Shown here in pieces: positions 50,708 through 51,838 of a DNA stretch of 51,838 nucleotides. Each line of letters begins with the position of its first letter. Within the stretch, counting starts at the first letter, position 1. The notes beneath the pieces were generated by a model. It was not told the origin of the DNA. It searched no databases and saw only the letters and a list, made by a program, of their open reading frames with translations. Both the position numbers and the translations under genes were made by a program. This DNA comes from Mycobacterium kyogaense (GTDB taxonomy: Bacteria; Actinomycetota; Actinomycetes; Mycobacteriales; Mycobacteriaceae), in assembly GCF_003254575.1 (NCBI RefSeq), contig NZ_QJUA01000040.1:1-51838 (forward strand), written 5' to 3'.

Positions 50708-51367
50708 ATGCGGCGGGTGCTGACGTTGGTCGCGCCGCTCGGTCTGGCGTTCATCCCGCTGGGCATGGCGCTGGGCTTCCTGGTGGTGCACGCCGGGTTG
50801 GCGTGGTGGTGGGCGCCGGTGTTCGCCGGGGTGATCTACGCGGGGTCGCTCGAATTCCTGATGGTGGCACTGGTGGCGGGCGGCGCGCCGGTCGCGACCG
50901 TCGCGCTGACCACGCTGGTGGTCAATTCGCGGCACATCTTCTACGCGCTGTCGTTCCCCCTGCACCGGGTGCGCGGTGTCGCGGCGAAGCTCTACAGCAC
51001 GTACACGCTGTCCGACGAGGCGTATGCGGTCGGGGTCAGCCCGCAGGCGCAGGGGTGGACCACCCGCCCGATCCTGTTCATGCAGTTGATGTTTCACCTG
51101 CTGTGGGTGACCGGTGCAGCTCTGGGCGGCGTGCTGGGCGAGGTGCTGCCGATCGACCGGCTCGTCGGCCTGGACTTCGCGCTGACCGCGCTGTTCATCG
51201 TGCTGGGCATCGAGGCGTACCGGCAGCGGCCCGATCCGCTGACGGCGGTGCTGGCGGTGCTGTGCGCCGTCGGGGCGTGGCTGCTGGTGCCGGGTCAGAT
51301 GCTGGTGTGCGCATTCGCTGCCTTCACCGCGATGTTGCTGCTGCGGCGACGGACCCGGCATGCCTGA
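50708..51367 (+). CDS. azlC: AzlC family branched-chain amino acid exporter large subunit
   Basis: 219 residues from ATG 50708, after GGAGGAGG. About seven hydrophobic segments and the family motifs PLGMALGFLVV, FAGVIYAGSLEFLMVALVAGG and VNSRHIFYALSFPL. With AzlD it forms a two-component exporter of branched-chain amino acids (LIV-E type) in the plasma membrane. The next gene overlaps by 8 nt. Confidence 0.92.
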   Translation: MRRVLTLVAPLGLAFIPLGMALGFLVVHAGLAWWWAPVFAGVIYAGSLEFLMVALVAGGAPVATVALTTLVVNSRHIFYALSFPLHRVRGVAAKLYSTYTLSDEAYAVGVSPQAQGWTTRPILFMQLMFHLLWVTGAALGGVLGEVLPIDRLVGLDFALTALFIVLGIEAYRQRPDPLTAVLAVLCAVGAWLLVPGQMLVCAFAAFTAMLLLRRRTRHA

Positions 51368-51689
51368 CACCGGGTACATGGCGCTCCTCGTCGGCGTGAG
51401 CGCCGCAGTGACGTGGGCGCTGCGCGCGTTGCCGTTCGCGGTGCTGGCGCCGATGCGCGACAGCGCCGTGGTGCGCTACCTGAGCGTGCACATGCCGGTG
51501 GGCGTGATGGCCATGCTGGCGCTGTACTCGGTGAAGACGGTTGTGGGGGACACCGCGCTACAGCTCTTGTGGCTGGCGGTGGCCGTCGCGGTGACGACGG
51601 GTCTGCAGCTGTGGCGCGGTCGGGCGCTGCTGAGCATCCTCGTCGGGACGGCGTGCTACGTGACGCTGATGACGGTGTGGGGCGGCTGA
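51360..51689 (+). CDS. azlD: AzlD small subunit of branched-chain amino acid exporter
   Basis: 109 residues, four membrane segments, family motif TWALRALPFAVLAPMRDSAVVRYLSVHMPVGVMAMLALY. Overlaps azlC by 8 nt, so it is translationally coupled. Length normal. Confidence 0.92.
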   Translation: MPDTGYMALLVGVSAAVTWALRALPFAVLAPMRDSAVVRYLSVHMPVGVMAMLALYSVKTVVGDTALQLLWLAVAVAVTTGLQLWRGRALLSILVGTACYVTLMTVWGG

Positions 51690-51714
51690 ATTCGAGCGGA
51701 GGTTCTGTCGGCCT

Positions 51715-51762
51715 GTTGCCTCACGTCAAGATGCGCGCGTAGGGGTGGTCGTTGCCTCACGT
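51715..51762. repeat. Pair of short direct repeats after azlD
   Basis: GTTGCCTCACGT at 51715-51726 and 51751-51762, 36 bp apart, each followed after 4-5 bases by TGCGCGC. The sequence resembles GC-rich intergenic repeats common in fast-growing mycobacteria (CACGTGAGCGTGCGCG type). The last 75 bases hold no gene I can identify; the frame is open at the edge. Confidence 0.45.
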
Positions 51763-51838
51763 GAGCGTGCGCGCTTGGTGATGGCCGGTTGGCCGTCGTT
51801 AGTGGGTTTGCTGGTAGCGAGGGTGAAAAGTTGGACGG

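Noticed and set aside
49670..51379. 569-codon minus-strand frame
   Set aside because: The part upstream of 50659 is antisense to azlC; the hydrolase starts at GTG 50659.

Overview
This window comes from the chromosome of a high-GC actinobacterium, almost certainly a mycobacterium of the Mycolicibacterium (rapid-grower) type. The left end has the order TPM protein - dgt - dnaG - small secreted protein - tRNA-Asn - lipoprotein, which is the arrangement I know from the Rv2341-Rv2345 region of M. tuberculosis. LppP/LprE and DUF732-type exported proteins, a deazaflavin (F420)-type oxidoreductase and abundant GTG starts also fit. Family assignments come from reading the translations; no database search was run.

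Layout. (1) 1-18477, core chromosome: TPM membrane protein, dgt, dnaG, tRNA-Asn, a DHFR-like reductase, an LppP/LprE lipoprotein, a large acyl-CoA oxidase-type flavoprotein, a VIT1/CCC1-type carrier, a marR-MFS operon with a clear operator, an ECF-type vitamin or metal importer (S-A-A' fusion plus EcfT), a TldD/TldE peptidase pair and an AhpD-like protein. (2) 18508-31392, an integrated mobile element of about 12.8 kb in a tRNA-Met gene. It is bounded by a 42-bp repeat of the tRNA 3' half and is visibly less GC-rich than its flanks. (3) 31393-33060, an AbiEi/AbiEii toxin-antitoxin cassette followed by a third, decayed tRNA-like end. (4) 33100-51838, chromosome again: F420-type oxidoreductase, SDR, MFS, PAP2 phosphatase, ChrB-N protein, DedA, L,D-transpeptidase, class III cyclase, a sedolisin operon, DUF427 protein, POT peptide transporter, PhoD-like phosphatase, an M4 metallopeptidase, an alpha/beta hydrolase and AzlC/AzlD.

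The element is the most interesting part. Its leftward arm encodes a probable HK97-fold major capsid protein and three small, mostly very basic proteins. Its rightward arm encodes a small excisionase-like protein, an unknown protein, a Prim-Pol/AAA+ replication protein, a roughly 220-bp cluster of GGTTCCC/GGGAACC palindromes (candidate origin or packaging site), two zinc-knuckle proteins (one resembling phage small-terminase-region proteins), a small serine resolvase, a divergent uracil-DNA-glycosylase-like protein and a complete tyrosine integrase. I see no portal, large terminase, maturation protease, tail or lysis gene and no conjugation gene. The simplest reading is a phage satellite that makes its own capsid but borrows the packaging motor, tail and lysis from a helper phage. 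This resembles in concept capsid-forming PICIs and the capsid-encoding satellites of Streptomyces phages, but with a mycobacterial gene set I cannot match to a named family. Unknown genes at both ends of the element sit where anti-phage cargo usually lies.

Working together, the left and right arms diverge from a control region (21915-22257) with a 29-bp palindrome, a good sigma-A-like promoter and a perfect hairpin, which looks like the switch between structural and replication/integration genes. Several genes in the window have a TANNNT box 6-7 nt before the start codon and no Shine-Dalgarno, the pattern of leaderless mycobacterial transcripts.
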